Part shown: positions 37,038 through 47,020 of the stretch, piece after piece
Numbering within the stretch: position 1 is the first letter of the stretch
How the letters are laid out: the number at the start of each line of letters is the position of its first letter
NCBI RefSeq assembly: GCF_001038205.1
Contig: NZ_JWIZ01000023.1
Location: forward strand, 62,001 to 126,000
DNA: 64,000 bases
From: Muribacter muris
GTDB taxonomy: Bacteria > Pseudomonadota > Gammaproteobacteria > Enterobacterales > Pasteurellaceae
Direction of reading: 5' to 3'
Notes under the pieces: model-generated
Seen by the model: the letters and a program-made list of their open reading frames with translations, nothing else
Databases searched by the model: none
Told to the model about the DNA's origin: nothing
Translations under genes and position numbers: made by a program

Positions 37038-37592
37038 TTACCACTTTTTCTGTTTCGGTTTGACAAATTCAATCCCATGATCTTTATAATGAATATGTTC
37101 TAATTGCAATAAATAACGCTTATTCGGTAAACCGCCACCAAAGCCGGTCAGGCTTTGATTTTTGCCTAGCACACGGTGGCACGGGATCAAAATCGAAATC
37201 GGATTACGACCAACCGCCCCACCAACCGCTCGCATTGCATTCGGCTTACCAAGCCGGTGGGCAATTTCGCCGTAACTGGTTGTTTCCCCATAGGGAATTT
37301 GGCGAAGCTGCTGCCAAACCGCTTGCTGAAAAGGCGTGCCTTGCGGGGCAAGAAAATCCAATTCTGCGAAATCGACAACTTCAGCGGCGAAATACCGATC
37401 TAAAATCGCTGCGGTTTTTTCAAAAATAGCTTGGATCTGACCGCTTGCCTGTGTTGCCGTTTGAAAGCGATCCAGTGCGGTGGTCAGTTGTTCTTGCTCA
37501 AATTCAATGTAGGTTAAGCCGACATCTTGGGCAAGCAACAGCAATTTGCCCACAGGAGACGTGTAATATTGATAATAGGTTGGAGATTGCAT
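37038..37592 (-). CDS. ogt: Methylated-DNA--protein-cysteine methyltransferase
   Basis: 184 residues from ATG 37592, with GAGGG five bases upstream. The acceptor site PCHRVLG (residues ~149-155) and the preceding helix-turn-helix segment [25 protein letters not shown] are intact. It removes O6-methylguanine by suicide transfer to the cysteine. Its start lies about 20 bases after the ompW terminator, leaving little room for a separate promoter. Confidence 0.93.
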   Translation of the reverse strand: MQSPTYYQYYTSPVGKLLLLAQDVGLTYIEFEQEQLTTALDRFQTATQASGQIQAIFEKTAAILDRYFAAEVVDFAELDFLAPQGTPFQQAVWQQLRQIPYGETTSYGEIAHRLGKPNAMRAVGGAVGRNPISILIPCHRVLGKNQSLTGFGGGLPNKRYLLQLEHIHYKDHGIEFVKPKQKKW

Positions 37593-37610
37593 TTTGACCC
37601 TCAAAAAGAA

Positions 37611-37638
37611 AAAGGCGTGTTTCAGTTTACACGCCTTT
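37611..37638 (-). terminator. ompW terminator
   Basis: AAAGGCGTGT and ACACGCCTTT pair around 8 bases, followed on the minus strand by TTTTTCTTTTT, 20 bases upstream of the ogt ATG. Confidence 0.85.
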
Positions 37639-37655
37639 GCTTTTAAATAAAAGTC

Positions 37656-38303
37656 TTAGAATTTATAGGACAAGCCTGCGAAATAGACGATTGGGTCAAG
37701 TTTGATATCCACTTGATGTTGTCCGCCCAACGCATTGAAAGTCGCTTTAGTTTTAATACGGGTGTACCAAAGTGCCGTATTAAGCGAAACATTGTCGCTT
37801 AATTTAATATCAATACCCGCATTCACCACCGGCCCGAACGAGTGTTTTTTCACTTTTAAATCTGTAATTGCCGGATTTAACGATTTGGCACTAAAGAAAC
37901 GGGTATAGTTTAAACCTGCACCAATATAAGGACGAGCGCCCGCATTTTTATCTAAGAAATAATATTGTGCATACAAGCTTGGCGGTAAATGTTTCACTTT
38001 TACCACATCGCCTAATGCTGTATTTAATGCCGGAATAGAGGCACGCACTTTATGCGAGAATGGCGTAGCACCTAGTAATTCGACACCGATATTATCGGTA
38101 AGCATATAAGTCGCCGTTAAGCCGACTTGCGCATTATCATTAACTTCTAAGTTAATTTTAGTTGGTGTTTTAGTTTCAGAACTGGAGTTTGCATTCACAA
38201 ACACACCGCCCACACGGAAAATGGCGCTGCCAGCTTCGTGCGCCATTGCTGAACCTGCTAATAATACACTCCCTAAAAGAACGGCTAACGCTGATTTTTT
38301 CAT
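37656..38303 (-). CDS. ompW: Outer membrane protein W
   Basis: 215 residues. A cleavable signal (residues 1-21, ending AMA) is followed by an eight-stranded beta-barrel ending in Phe (VYFAGLSYKF), typical of BAM-inserted porins. Conserved ELLGATPFSH, LPPSLYAQYYF and RPYIGAGLNYT segments place it in OmpW. It forms a narrow channel for small hydrophobic molecules. An FNR box sits at -41.5 from a good -10, predicting strong anaerobic activation, as known for ompW in enterics. Confidence 0.93.
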   Translation of the reverse strand: MKKSALAVLLGSVLLAGSAMAHEAGSAIFRVGGVFVNANSSSETKTPTKINLEVNDNAQVGLTATYMLTDNIGVELLGATPFSHKVRASIPALNTALGDVVKVKHLPPSLYAQYYFLDKNAGARPYIGAGLNYTRFFSAKSLNPAITDLKVKKHSFGPVVNAGIDIKLSDNVSLNTALWYTRIKTKATFNALGGQHQVDIKLDPIVYFAGLSYKF

Positions 38304-38365
38304 TTGAAGATCCTTAGTTTAATTGACCAATAAAGTAAGCAACAAAATGTTACTAAACGGTAAAT

Positions 38366-38407
38366 ATTGTAAGGATAAAAACACGCATTGAGTTTGATAA
38401 ATATCAA
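38366..38407 (-). promoter_or_regulatory. FNR-dependent class II promoter of ompW
   Basis: TTGATAAATATCAA (38394-38407) is a perfect FNR palindrome. A -10 TACAAT (38371 down to 38366) gives a start at ~38359, placing the FNR centre at -41.5, the classic activating position. Confidence 0.8.
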
Positions 38408-38522
38408 TATTTGGACATTTTATTCACATCAATCGTATTTTTTGATTTTCTTTATTTTATGAAATTTGATCTAGCACAAAACCACCTTCATCTACCGACA
38501 CAATAGCCAGCCATTAAAGACC

Positions 38523-38550
38523 AAACGCCCGATTTTCATCGAGCGTTTAC
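38523..38550 (-). terminator. Possible dapA terminator
   Basis: AAACGCTCGAT and ATCGGGCGTTT (one G-T pair) pair around GAAA just past the dapA stop, but the T run after it is weak. Confidence 0.5.
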
Positions 38551-38559
38551 AGGTATAGT

Positions 38560-39447
38560 TTAAAGTAATCCGGCTTTTTCTAATTGTGCCGTAATCAATG
38601 GCTGATATTGTTCGGATAAAACCGTCAGCGGCAAACGCAAGCTCGGCTCACTGATTAACCCCATTTTATACGCTGCCCATTTCACCGGCATTGGATTACC
38701 TTCGACAAACAGATTTGTATGTAACCCCATTAAGCGTTGGTTAATCTTTTCCGCTTCCTCAAATTGCCCTGCTAACGCTAATTCGCACATTTTTGCCATA
38801 TCCACAGCCGCAAGATTATTGGTAACGGAAATCACCCCTTGACCGCCAAGTTTCATTGATTCCAAACCAGTGGAATCATCACCGCTCAAGAAAATAAAGT
38901 CCTCGCCCGCATATTGCTTAATCAACGGTAGGCGGCTTAAATCCCCCGTTGCCTCTTTAATCGCAACAATGTTTGGAATGTCCGCCAAGCGTCCGACCGT
39001 TTCCGGTTTCAAGTCGCTACCGGTACGGCTAGGTACGTTATACAGAATTTGCGGTAAGTCGGTACATTCTGCAATCGCCTTATAATGCTGGTACATTCCT
39101 TCTTGAGTCGGCTTATTGTAGTAGGGCACAACACTTAAACAGCCCGCTACGCCGCTATCGGAGAGTAGTTTAGTCATTACAATGGCTTCACTGGTCGCAT
39201 TCGAGCCGGTACCGGCAATAATCGGGATACACCCTGCGGCAAATTCCACGGTCTTTCGGATCACTTTAACATTTTCATCAATACTTAATGTGGTGGACTC
39301 GCCTGTCGTGCCTACTGACACAATCGCGTGCGTGCCGGCACTGATATGAAATTCCACTAATTTTTGAATTTCATCAAAATTGATTTCGCCGTTTTTCATC
39401 GGCGTAATCAATGCCACAATACTGCCTGAAAAGAGGGGTTTTCTCAT
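38560..39447 (-). CDS. dapA: 4-hydroxy-tetrahydrodipicolinate synthase
   Basis: 295 residues from ATG 39447 with AGGAG six bases upstream. SVGTTGES (residues ~43-50), YNVPSRTG with catalytic Tyr, and the Schiff-base Lys in VAIKEATGD are intact. It condenses pyruvate and aspartate semialdehyde in the lysine/diaminopimelate pathway. No riboswitch-like leader was seen in the ~100-bp gap upstream. Confidence 0.95.
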   Translation of the reverse strand: MRKPLFSGSIVALITPMKNGEINFDEIQKLVEFHISAGTHAIVSVGTTGESTTLSIDENVKVIRKTVEFAAGCIPIIAGTGSNATSEAIVMTKLLSDSGVAGCLSVVPYYNKPTQEGMYQHYKAIAECTDLPQILYNVPSRTGSDLKPETVGRLADIPNIVAIKEATGDLSRLPLIKQYAGEDFIFLSGDDSTGLESMKLGGQGVISVTNNLAAVDMAKMCELALAGQFEEAEKINQRLMGLHTNLFVEGNPMPVKWAAYKMGLISEPSLRLPLTVLSEQYQPLITAQLEKAGLL

Positions 39448-39556
39448 TATCATCTCCTGTATATCTCAATTTTTGGATAGCTTGCAAAAATCCCCATCAA
39501 TATGCAAGGACTTTCGCACCCTTTTGCAAAGTTTTTGCCACAACCGACCGCTTACA

Positions 39557-40078
39557 TCAGCCTTCAATACCTTTCTGATAGCCCATCAATAATAAGGTAC
39601 GCCATTTATCCTGACCTTGCTCGTCTTTCCCCATATTTGCCAGATTAGGGAAACGTCCCCAACATTCAAAGCCGTGCTTTTTCATTAAACGGTAGCTGAC
39701 TTGATTCAGCTCAAATACATAGGCTGTCAGCACATTGATGCCGTGTGCCAGCATTCTGTCCTGCATAAATTGTACTATTTTCGAGCCGTAGCCTTTGCCT
39801 TTTGCCCGCTCGTCTAAATAGAGGCTGATCTCCGAACTATGAGCAAAGCCCGCACGATCATAAAACGGCGAGAAACTGAACCAGCCGACCACATCATCAT
39901 TTTCTACGACCACCCAAAGCGGATATTTTTCGCTATTGAGGTGAAAATCAAACCATTCTCGGCGGCTCTCTCGGGTGGCAAATGTCAAATCGCCGGTGGT
40001 CTGATGTGTTGGAATTGCTTGGTTATAAATCGCCAAAATCGCATCGAAATCCGCTTCGATCGCTTTTCGAATTACCAT
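39557..40078 (-). CDS. GNAT N-acetyltransferase, phosphinothricin/methionine-sulfoximine type
   Basis: 173 residues. The family pattern is clear: IYNQAIPTHQTT near the N-terminus, VGWFSFSPFYDRAGFAHSSEISLYLDE, the acetyl-CoA loop RAKGKGYGSKIV and the C-terminal YRLMKKHGFECWGRFPNLA. It acetylates an amino group of a small molecule such as methionine sulfoximine or phosphinothricin; the natural substrate is not known. Its ATG is three bases after the YbhA-like gene stop, so the two are probably co-translated. Confidence 0.85.
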   Translation of the reverse strand: MVIRKAIEADFDAILAIYNQAIPTHQTTGDLTFATRESRREWFDFHLNSEKYPLWVVVENDDVVGWFSFSPFYDRAGFAHSSEISLYLDERAKGKGYGSKIVQFMQDRMLAHGINVLTAYVFELNQVSYRLMKKHGFECWGRFPNLANMGKDEQGQDKWRTLLLMGYQKGIEG

Positions 40079-40081
40079 CGC

Positions 40082-40903
40082 TTACCCTAACTTCAATAAA
40101 TCCTTTAACGTTTGTGCAATGCTTTCTTCATTATTAGACCCTATCGTCATTTTTGCACTCTGTTGCACCTCGTCCTCTGAACCGCCCATTGCAATGCCCA
40201 TTCCGACCAACTCTAACATACTCATATCATTAAAGTTATCGCCGAAAGCAATCACATTTTGAGGGTCAATCCCTTCTAATTTTAACAGCTCTGCCAAACA
40301 TTGCCCTTTACTATTTCCTTGAGCGGTAATATCGACCCGATCAACCCAAGACCATTCCGCACTAAACTGTTCAGGCGGTAAGTTATCGACAAATTTTTGC
40401 ATTTTTTCTAGATCGGGATCGCTAATCAGCACTTTCCAAATGGTTGTTCCCTCATCAATAAATTGCTGGTAATTTTCAACTTGGCGGACATCGGGACGTA
40501 CCGCTTCATCGCAGCGATTAACCCAATTTAGGAACTTGGTGAAATGTGCATTCAGCACTTCGTAAGTCATTGCATCACGGATATATACGGAGACGTGAAT
40601 GCCTTGTGCCTTTGCAGAATCAATTAAATGCTGTGCTTGCATCTGGGTGAGAGGACGGGAAAAAAGCACTTTATCCTGTTTAAAATCATAAAGATAGGTA
40701 CCGTTACAGCAAATCACCGGCGTATCTAAGCCAAGTTCGGCATAGTAAGGACGGACTGCCGTATGATGACGCCCCGTTACAATAAATACTTTTAATCCCT
40801 GCTGGCGGGCTGCTCGGATCGCTTGTTTGCTGGCCTCAAGGATTGTACCTTGACCTGATAAGAGCGTGCCGTCTAAATCGAATGCGATAGCTTGGTAGGA
40901 CAT
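40082..40903 (-). CDS. ybhA: Cof-type HAD phosphatase, YbhA-like
   Basis: 273 residues from ATG 40903 with GGAG six bases upstream. HAD motif I DLDGTLL (residues ~9-15), motif II VTGRHH and motif IV GDNFNDMSML are present with a type IIB cap. The ICCNGTYLYD and EWSWVDRVDI segments match Escherichia coli YbhA, a pyridoxal-phosphate/sugar phosphatase. Substrate assignment is by similarity. It follows the lipoprotein terminator by ~25 bases. Confidence 0.8.
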   Translation of the reverse strand: MSYQAIAFDLDGTLLSGQGTILEASKQAIRAARQQGLKVFIVTGRHHTAVRPYYAELGLDTPVICCNGTYLYDFKQDKVLFSRPLTQMQAQHLIDSAKAQGIHVSVYIRDAMTYEVLNAHFTKFLNWVNRCDEAVRPDVRQVENYQQFIDEGTTIWKVLISDPDLEKMQKFVDNLPPEQFSAEWSWVDRVDITAQGNSKGQCLAELLKLEGIDPQNVIAFGDNFNDMSMLELVGMGIAMGGSEDEVQQSAKMTIGSNNEESIAQTLKDLLKLG

Positions 40904-40926
40904 TTTATACTCCATCACGAAAAAAG

Positions 40927-40951
40927 AAAGGGCGAGTTAATCGCCCTTTCT
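40927..40951 (-). terminator. Terminator after the OmpA-like lipoprotein
   Basis: GAAAGGGCGA and TCGCCCTTTC pair around a 5-base loop, with six T on the minus strand. Confidence 0.85.
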
Positions 40952-40984
40952 ATTCTACTACGCAAAACAGATTAAATCAGTAAA

Positions 40985-41833
40985 TTATTTACCTGTATTG
41001 TACGCAGGTGTTTGGTAAAGCGGAGCCGGGCCGTTAGGACCTGCAACATTACCGCCTTCGCTTTGTTTCAATACGCCGCCGTTAGCAAAAATTTCAACAC
41101 GACGGTTAGGACGTAAGCAATCACGCAACGCTTGACCGGATTCACCATCACACGCTTTGACTTGGTTCGCTTTACTGTAACCGACCGCTTCCATTTGTGC
41201 TGTAACGCCTTGTTGTGCTAAACGGGCTTTCACCATATTGGCACGACGTTGTGATAAATCTAAGTTATAGTTTACCGAACCTAAACGGTCTGTGTAACCG
41301 GCAATTTTCACTTGTTGCGCACCAGACGCTTTTAATTGCACCGCAACGCTATCCACCACTTCTTTACCTTTCGCTGTTAATACGTCTTTATCGAAATCGA
41401 ATAAGAAGTTACCACTTAAGTTAAATGATGAATTACCGTTACAGCCGTTCGGATACCAGAAGAAGCTCTGCGCATTCATATTTTTATCAAATAAAATTTT
41501 GAATTGACACATTTTATGTACGTCATTTTCACGGTAGTTGAATGCATAGTCCCATTCACGCACAGCATATAAGCCTTCTTTAAAATGTGGACGACCAATT
41601 AGGTTATATAATTGATCTTTATTCATACCACGTTCGATCTGACGAACGTTTTCCCAATTTGGCCAAGAACCGAATTGTGAACCTTCGTGGTTAAATTCAG
41701 ATTCGGAAATTTTTGGGAATACCGGATTTTCTGTTGTACCTTCATCAGATACCTTGCTTAAGTTACCACAAGCTGCTACAGCAAGCGCAACACTCGATAA
41801 AAGTAAACCACGAAAAACAGTTGTTTTATTCAT
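40985..41833 (-). CDS. Outer membrane lipoprotein with BamE-like and OmpA domains
   Basis: 282 residues. Lipoprotein signal with lipobox VAAC (Cys22). Residues ~65-110 (RGMNKDQLYNLIGRPHFKEG ... REWDYAFNY) look like an SmpA/BamE-type fold. Residues ~140-250 are an OmpA C-terminal peptidoglycan-binding domain (FLFDFDKDVLT, YTDRLGSVNYNLDLSQRRA, LRPNRRVEIF). It would sit in the outer membrane and tether to peptidoglycan. The combination is commoner in Pasteurellaceae than in enterics. No gene name is safe. Confidence 0.85.
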   Translation of the reverse strand: MNKTTVFRGLLLSSVALAVAACGNLSKVSDEGTTENPVFPKISESEFNHEGSQFGSWPNWENVRQIERGMNKDQLYNLIGRPHFKEGLYAVREWDYAFNYRENDVHKMCQFKILFDKNMNAQSFFWYPNGCNGNSSFNLSGNFLFDFDKDVLTAKGKEVVDSVAVQLKASGAQQVKIAGYTDRLGSVNYNLDLSQRRANMVKARLAQQGVTAQMEAVGYSKANQVKACDGESGQALRDCLRPNRRVEIFANGGVLKQSEGGNVAGPNGPAPLYQTPAYNTGK

Positions 41834-41962
41834 CTTTAATGTCCTTCAATTGAGTTTTTAGACTAAAAACCGATTAAAAATAGATGGCAATATAGCCAAC
41901 ACGGCATATATATTTCTTCTATTATACAATAAAAAATTTTTACATTCTAATAATAAATGCAA

Positions 41963-43678
41963 TTACCCTGCTAAATATTCGATTAACAGTTGGATAGTTC
42001 GATTTCCCCTAAAGTTATTAATATCCAAACGGTAAACTAATTTTGCCTGTTTAATCGATAAATCGGGAAATAAACGTAGATCCACATTAAACCAAAGAGC
42101 ATCAAGCAGTATTCCCTGCGGATGCTCCACCAATAACTTTAGGTGCTTACCGGACAAGAGCTTTTGTTGCAAAATCTTAAACTCATCTTCAAAGGTCGGT
42201 TCTGCAAAATTTTGCCCCCAAGGCCCCGCTTGTCGCAGAAGTTCGGCAGTCTCTAAGTTCAGTTCTTCGCCGCTTAATTCACCGTCGGTGTAAATAACGC
42301 CCTGTAATTGCTCCGGCCCGACCTGTTCGTTAATCGCTTCGTCAAATAACTGTTGGAAGCGTTGAAAATTATCTTGATGAATTGTCAGCCCCGCCGCCAT
42401 TGCGTGTCCGCCAAATTTCACGATCAAATCGGGATACGTTGTATCCAACCTTTCCAGCACATCTCGCATATGTAAACCGGCTATCGAACGGGCAGATCCT
42501 TTCAGCAATTCGCTCTCCTCGCTCTCTTGGGCAAAGGCAATCACTGGACGATGAAACTGATCTTTAATCCGAGAAGCTAAAATCCCGATGACTCCCTGAT
42601 GCCAGTCGGGTTGATATAACACGATACCGTGCGCCTGTGAGTGTTGGTTTAAGCTCGGTAATTTGGCACAAATGGCGAGTGCCTCGGCTTTCATTTCCTG
42701 CTCAAAGGCTTTTCGAGTGCAGTTTAAATCATCTAGCTCTAAAGCTAATTGACGGGCAACGGCGAGATTATCACAAATCAATAGCTCGACCCCTAACGCC
42801 ATATTTTCCAAACGCCCTGCCGCATTGAGCCGAGGAGCAATCGCAAAGCCAAGATCACTGGCAAGCAGATTGGCAAGTTCCCGTTTGGATACCTCAACCA
42901 GCGCTTGAATCCCTACCCGGCAAGCACCCGCACGGATACGGCTTATCCCCTGATGCACTAAAATGCGGTTGTTATGATCAAGTGCAACCACGTCCGCCAC
43001 CGTACCAAGCGCTACCAAATCCAATAATTCGGCGATATTCGGTTCTTTGCCCTTAAACAGCCCTTGCTCACGAAAGGCTGCCCGCAATGCCATCATCACA
43101 TAAAATATGACTCCCACACCGGCAAGGGATTTGGACGGAAAACCGCACTGAATCAGGTTCGGATTAACAATCGCATCGGCATTCGGCAGCTCGTCCGAGG
43201 GTAAATGATGGTCGGTAACTAACACTTTAACCCCTTCGGCCTTTAAACGAGCAATCCCCTCAAAAGAAGATGTCCCATTATCCACGGTTAATACCAGATC
43301 CGCCCCTTTTGCCAAGACAGTTTCCGCCACGCTCAAGCTTAAACCGTAACCCTGTGAAAAGCGATCGGGGATCAAATAATCGACATTCTGAAACCCAAAC
43401 TGACGTAATGCCAATATTGCCAACGCGGTACTGGTTGCCCCGTCCGCATCAAAATCCCCGACAATCACAATCCGATCTTGACGATGGTAACTCTCAACAA
43501 GCAAATTGGTCGCCGTATCAATATGGGCTAACTGTTTCGGGTGATGCAAACCGCTCAGCGAAAGCTCGAGCTGTGCGGGGGACGAAATACCTCGTCCTTG
43601 ATAAATGCGGTTCAACAACGGATTTTCCGACAATCTGGCGGACGAAACTAAAGGGCGGCGTTTGATTACTTTATTCAC
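41963..43678 (-). CDS. recJ: Single-stranded-DNA-specific exonuclease RecJ
   Basis: About 571 residues from a GTG at 43678 (NKVIKRRPL); a TTG at 43702 is an alternative, and neither has a strong ribosome binding site. DHH motifs are intact: VVGDFDADGATST, TVDNGTSS, VTDHHLP, and the C-terminal DHHA1 GGHAMAAG. It degrades ssDNA 5' to 3' in recombination and mismatch repair. It follows dsbC as in enterics. An inverted pair of uptake words separates the two genes. Confidence 0.95.
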   Translation of the reverse strand: MNKVIKRRPLVSSARLSENPLLNRIYQGRGISSPAQLELSLSGLHHPKQLAHIDTATNLLVESYHRQDRIVIVGDFDADGATSTALAILALRQFGFQNVDYLIPDRFSQGYGLSLSVAETVLAKGADLVLTVDNGTSSFEGIARLKAEGVKVLVTDHHLPSDELPNADAIVNPNLIQCGFPSKSLAGVGVIFYVMMALRAAFREQGLFKGKEPNIAELLDLVALGTVADVVALDHNNRILVHQGISRIRAGACRVGIQALVEVSKRELANLLASDLGFAIAPRLNAAGRLENMALGVELLICDNLAVARQLALELDDLNCTRKAFEQEMKAEALAICAKLPSLNQHSQAHGIVLYQPDWHQGVIGILASRIKDQFHRPVIAFAQESEESELLKGSARSIAGLHMRDVLERLDTTYPDLIVKFGGHAMAAGLTIHQDNFQRFQQLFDEAINEQVGPEQLQGVIYTDGELSGEELNLETAELLRQAGPWGQNFAEPTFEDEFKILQQKLLSGKHLKLLVEHPQGILLDALWFNVDLRLFPDLSIKQAKLVYRLDINNFRGNRTIQLLIEYLAG

Positions 43679-43711
43679 GACATTATGGATTATATGGTAC
43701 AAATGAAAGGA

Positions 43712-43757
43712 ACAAGCGGTCGAAAATTGTCAAATCTTTGCAACAACCGACCGCTTG
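43712..43757. repeat. Inverted uptake-sequence pair dsbC / recJ
   Basis: ACAAGCGGTC and GACCGCTTG face each other in the 90-bp dsbC-recJ gap and could form a hairpin in the transcript. Confidence 0.6.
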
Positions 43758-43768
43758 CAAAAGCAAAC

Positions 43769-44455
43769 TTAGTCGTTTAATGCGGCTAACAGTTGTTTCG
43801 GTTCAAGATAACCGGCGATAAGCTCACCGCTTTGGGTAACGATGTTCGGCGTGCCGGTTACCCCAAATTTAATCCCGAGTTCATAATGTTTTTTCACGAT
43901 ATTCGGCGTTTTCACCTCTTTCGGTAAATTGCCGTTTTCTGCTTCGTTTAAGGCAAATACTGTGTCTTTCGCCGTCCAAATCGCTTCCATTTGCTTCGCT
44001 GTTTGGGTATTCATTCCGCCACGCGGGAAAGCCAAATAGCGAATCGTAATACCGAGATCATTATATTCTTTCAATTTTGTGTGCAATAAATGGCAATAAT
44101 GGCAGGTAATATCCATAAACACGGTAACAACGTGCTTTTCATTTTTAGCCGGATAGACAATCATCTCATTGCTTAAAGCATTTAGCTCCGCCAGTAACGC
44201 ACGGTTGGTAATATCCACCGCTTTACCATTTTTCAATTCATAAACTTGCCCTTGAATCACATAGCGACCATCTTGGCTAATTTGCACCACGCCTTGATCC
44301 GAAACGGCAGTTTTAAAACCGGGTAGAACGGAATCGCTCATTTTAACGTTGGTTGCGCCCATTCCCTCTAATGTTTTCTGTAATCGTGTATCGTCCGCCA
44401 GTGCCGATAAACTTAATAGAGAAAGAGCGGTAAAAGTTGCTAACTGTTTTTTCAT
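43769..44455 (-). CDS. dsbC: Thiol:disulfide interchange protein DsbC
   Basis: 228 residues from ATG 44455 with AGAGG upstream. Signal peptide 1-20 (ending ALA), N-terminal dimer domain, then a thioredoxin fold with the active site CHYC in DITCHYCHLLH and the cis-Pro loop GTPNIV. Escherichia coli DsbC has CGYC, so the first dipeptide residue is His instead of Gly. It isomerises disulfides in the periplasm. It follows mepM by ~14 bases. Confidence 0.93.
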   Translation of the reverse strand: MKKQLATFTALSLLSLSALADDTRLQKTLEGMGATNVKMSDSVLPGFKTAVSDQGVVQISQDGRYVIQGQVYELKNGKAVDITNRALLAELNALSNEMIVYPAKNEKHVVTVFMDITCHYCHLLHTKLKEYNDLGITIRYLAFPRGGMNTQTAKQMEAIWTAKDTVFALNEAENGNLPKEVKTPNIVKKHYELGIKFGVTGTPNIVTQSGELIAGYLEPKQLLAALND

Positions 44456-44468
44456 AAAAACCTCTTGG

Positions 44469-46064
44469 TTAAAGTTTGAGTTTTGCTTCAATATTTTTGG
44501 CTTTGGCTAAGAATGCTTTACGTTCATTACCCTGCATTCCTGAACCGGTTCCCGGCAATTTAACCGACATTGGATTGACGGGATTACCGTTAATGTGAAA
44601 TTCATAGTGGAGGTGAGCACCGGTTGAACGCCCCGTATTGCCCGATAGAGCGATGCGATCGCCTTTTTTCACGCTCTGCCCAATACGCACAAGGGATTTG
44701 CTCAAGTGCATATAGACCGTTGTATATTGCCCGCCGTGGCGAATTTTAATATAACGCCCCGCCCCGTTTGCTTGGTAGGCAACGTGTTCAACCACACCGT
44801 CTGCCGGCGCAATCACCAGCGTGCCTGTCGGCACGGCAAAATCCACCCCTTTATGCGGTGCAACACGGCGGGTAACCGGGTGCAGACGGCGAGGGTTAAA
44901 GGAGGAAGAGACTCTCGGTGTAAATTGCAGTGGGTAACGGGCAAAGCCTTTGCCTAAGGTTTCACCGTGGCGGCTATAATAGCGACCGTTATCCGCTTGA
45001 ATCGCATAATAACTTTTATTGCCGCTGATGATGTGAATTGCTTCCACATTGCCTAGCCCTGTAACCTTACCGTTGATGTACTCTCGTTTGACCAAAATGG
45101 CAAATTTATCCCCTTTTTTCAATTTATTCGTGGCAATTTGCCACTGTAAACCGCTGGCAAGTTGGCTAATTTGCCGTTGGGAGAGACCGACCGCTTTCAA
45201 GCTGGCATTAAAATTACCGTTGAGTGTTCCTCTCACCACGTCTTGTTTCCAAACACCCCGCTTTTCAATAGTTCTGACCGCAAATTGATTTTTGGCTTTG
45301 CGTTCCAGAATTTTTTCTTCTTTTTCCGAGACCAACCAGTTAAGGTACTCTAACTCGCCCTGATTATCCAAAATCCAGTAGAATTGTTGCCCTGCCTGTA
45401 AATTGGTTAATTGCGGTAAACGGCGTTCTAAGGCTTTTGCCGTTGCAGCCCCCAGCCCCGATTGCTCAAGTACGTCTTTGAGCTTATCACCCCGAGTAAC
45501 CGTGTAGCTGAATTGTTTTTTGATACGCATCGCCTGATCCGCCACATTCAAAAAATCATCTAATGCATTTTCTGCTTCCGCCGATAATTTTTCCGTTACT
45601 TCAGGTTCAATCGCATCTTCAATAATTTCATCACCTTGCGGCGTCTCTGCAATCCCAACTTCGTCATCTTGTTCGGTTAAATCATCTTCATAAGAGGTTG
45701 CATTGGCATCTTCTTGTACCAAAGAATGTTCGTCTTCGTTATCCGCCTCATTGATCTCAATATCAATATAAGTCGGTTCACCGTGATCAATTGCCGCTAA
45801 CCCGTTATCTTTCTCCGGTTGGACAGGTTCGGTATTCGCTTGAAGATCTTTAGACGCTTCGCTATCCTCCGCTACGCTTTTTTCGCTGGTCTGTTCCTGC
45901 TTTACAACCAGCGCAATCGTGTTTTGGGGATCACTATCAGGTGTCTGATTTTTAATGGTCAGCACAATGCCGATAAAAATCGAGAATAACGCCATTAAAA
46001 AAATCAGCCCCTTGAGGAGATTTTTCTTTTTCCGGCGATCTCTGGCAAAAATAACGTGTCGCAA
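44469..46064 (-). CDS. mepM: Peptidoglycan DD-endopeptidase, MepM-like
   Basis: 531 residues, longer than MepM of enterics because of an acidic linker (residues ~50-170, many Glu/Asp). One N-terminal membrane anchor (~17-40), OapA/LysM-like region ([16 protein letters not shown]) and the M23 domain with HxxxD in [10 protein letters not shown] and the [10 protein letters not shown] signature. It cuts cross-links in murein in the periplasm to allow growth. Divergent from znuCB, as mepM is beside zinc-uptake genes in enterics. Confidence 0.88.
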   Translation of the reverse strand: MRHVIFARDRRKKKNLLKGLIFLMALFSIFIGIVLTIKNQTPDSDPQNTIALVVKQEQTSEKSVAEDSEASKDLQANTEPVQPEKDNGLAAIDHGEPTYIDIEINEADNEDEHSLVQEDANATSYEDDLTEQDDEVGIAETPQGDEIIEDAIEPEVTEKLSAEAENALDDFLNVADQAMRIKKQFSYTVTRGDKLKDVLEQSGLGAATAKALERRLPQLTNLQAGQQFYWILDNQGELEYLNWLVSEKEEKILERKAKNQFAVRTIEKRGVWKQDVVRGTLNGNFNASLKAVGLSQRQISQLASGLQWQIATNKLKKGDKFAILVKREYINGKVTGLGNVEAIHIISGNKSYYAIQADNGRYYSRHGETLGKGFARYPLQFTPRVSSSFNPRRLHPVTRRVAPHKGVDFAVPTGTLVIAPADGVVEHVAYQANGAGRYIKIRHGGQYTTVYMHLSKSLVRIGQSVKKGDRIALSGNTGRSTGAHLHYEFHINGNPVNPMSVKLPGTGSGMQGNERKAFLAKAKNIEAKLKL

Positions 46065-46214
46065 AATATTATCCTAATCTCTCTTTTTTTCATTCAATTC
46101 TTGTGGCGTGGTTGGATAGACACATAAACCGTTAAAAAATTCCGACTGTCTTTCTTGTCAAACCCGCCAAAATCCGCTAATTTTAGCACGATTAACCCTA
46201 AAAATTTTACTAGA

Positions 46215-47006
46215 ATGCAGATTAAGCAAATCAAACCTCTTTCTTCGCACACCAATGCGACCCCGCTCGTCCGTTTAGACAATATCAACGTGATATTCGG
46301 TGAACAATCGGTGTTGCAAAATATTGATTTGAAGATTTACCCTAACAGCATTACCACCATCGTTGGGCCAAACGGTGGAGGCAAATCGACCTTACTCAAA
46401 GTGCTACTGAAACTGCTCCCGCCGACTAGCGGCAAAGTCATTCACCAGTCGGGATTACACATTGGCTATGTGCCGCAAAAATTACAATTAGAGCAGGCTA
46501 TCCCAATCACAGTGGCAAAATTTCTGTCGCTGAAACCGAATGTTAAGCCTGCTCACATTGATGAAGCCCTAGCATTATTTTCTATTACACATCTGAAAGC
46601 AAACAGTATGCAAAAGCTCTCCGGCGGCGAGCTCCAACGAGTGTTACTCGCCCGTGCCATTTTAGCAAAACCGCAACTGCTTGTTTTAGATGAACCAATG
46701 CAGGGTGTGGATATTACAGGGCAAACGGAACTCTATCAACTCCTAAATAAAACACGCCACTGGCTAAATTGCGCCATTCTAATGGTTTCCCACGACTTAA
46801 ATATCGTAATGGCAAATACGGACGAAGTCTTGTGCGTCAATCGGCATATCTGCTGCGCCGGCACGCCGGAAACGATCTCGGCAGATCCGCATTTTATCCG
46901 TTTATTTGGCGACCAATTTGCTAAAAATGTAGCGTTTTATACGCATAACCATAATCACCACCACGACTTGCACGGTAATGTCTGCTGTGGTAACTGTCAA
47001 CATTAG
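46215..47006 (+). CDS. znuC: Zinc ABC transporter ATP-binding protein
   Basis: 263 residues from ATG 46215; the in-frame TTG at 46155 is less likely. Walker [10 protein letters not shown], signature LSGGELQRV and Walker B LLVLDEP are intact. The C-terminus is rich in metal ligands (HNHNHHHDL ... VCCGNCQH), which could sense or hold zinc at the cytoplasmic face. It powers zinc import with ZnuB; znuA is not in the window. I could not find a clear Zur box in the mepM-znuC gap. Confidence 0.93.
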   Translation: MQIKQIKPLSSHTNATPLVRLDNINVIFGEQSVLQNIDLKIYPNSITTIVGPNGGGKSTLLKVLLKLLPPTSGKVIHQSGLHIGYVPQKLQLEQAIPITVAKFLSLKPNVKPAHIDEALALFSITHLKANSMQKLSGGELQRVLLARAILAKPQLLVLDEPMQGVDITGQTELYQLLNKTRHWLNCAILMVSHDLNIVMANTDEVLCVNRHICCAGTPETISADPHFIRLFGDQFAKNVAFYTHNHNHHHDLHGNVCCGNCQH

Positions 47007-47020
47007 TTTTTAGGCTTATT

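Noticed and set aside
39380-39592. Lysine riboswitch ahead of dapA
   Set aside because: The gap upstream is only about 110 bases and shows none of the conserved lysine-element helices.
46065-46214. Zur box between mepM and znuC
   Set aside because: No palindrome resembling the Zur consensus could be found by eye.
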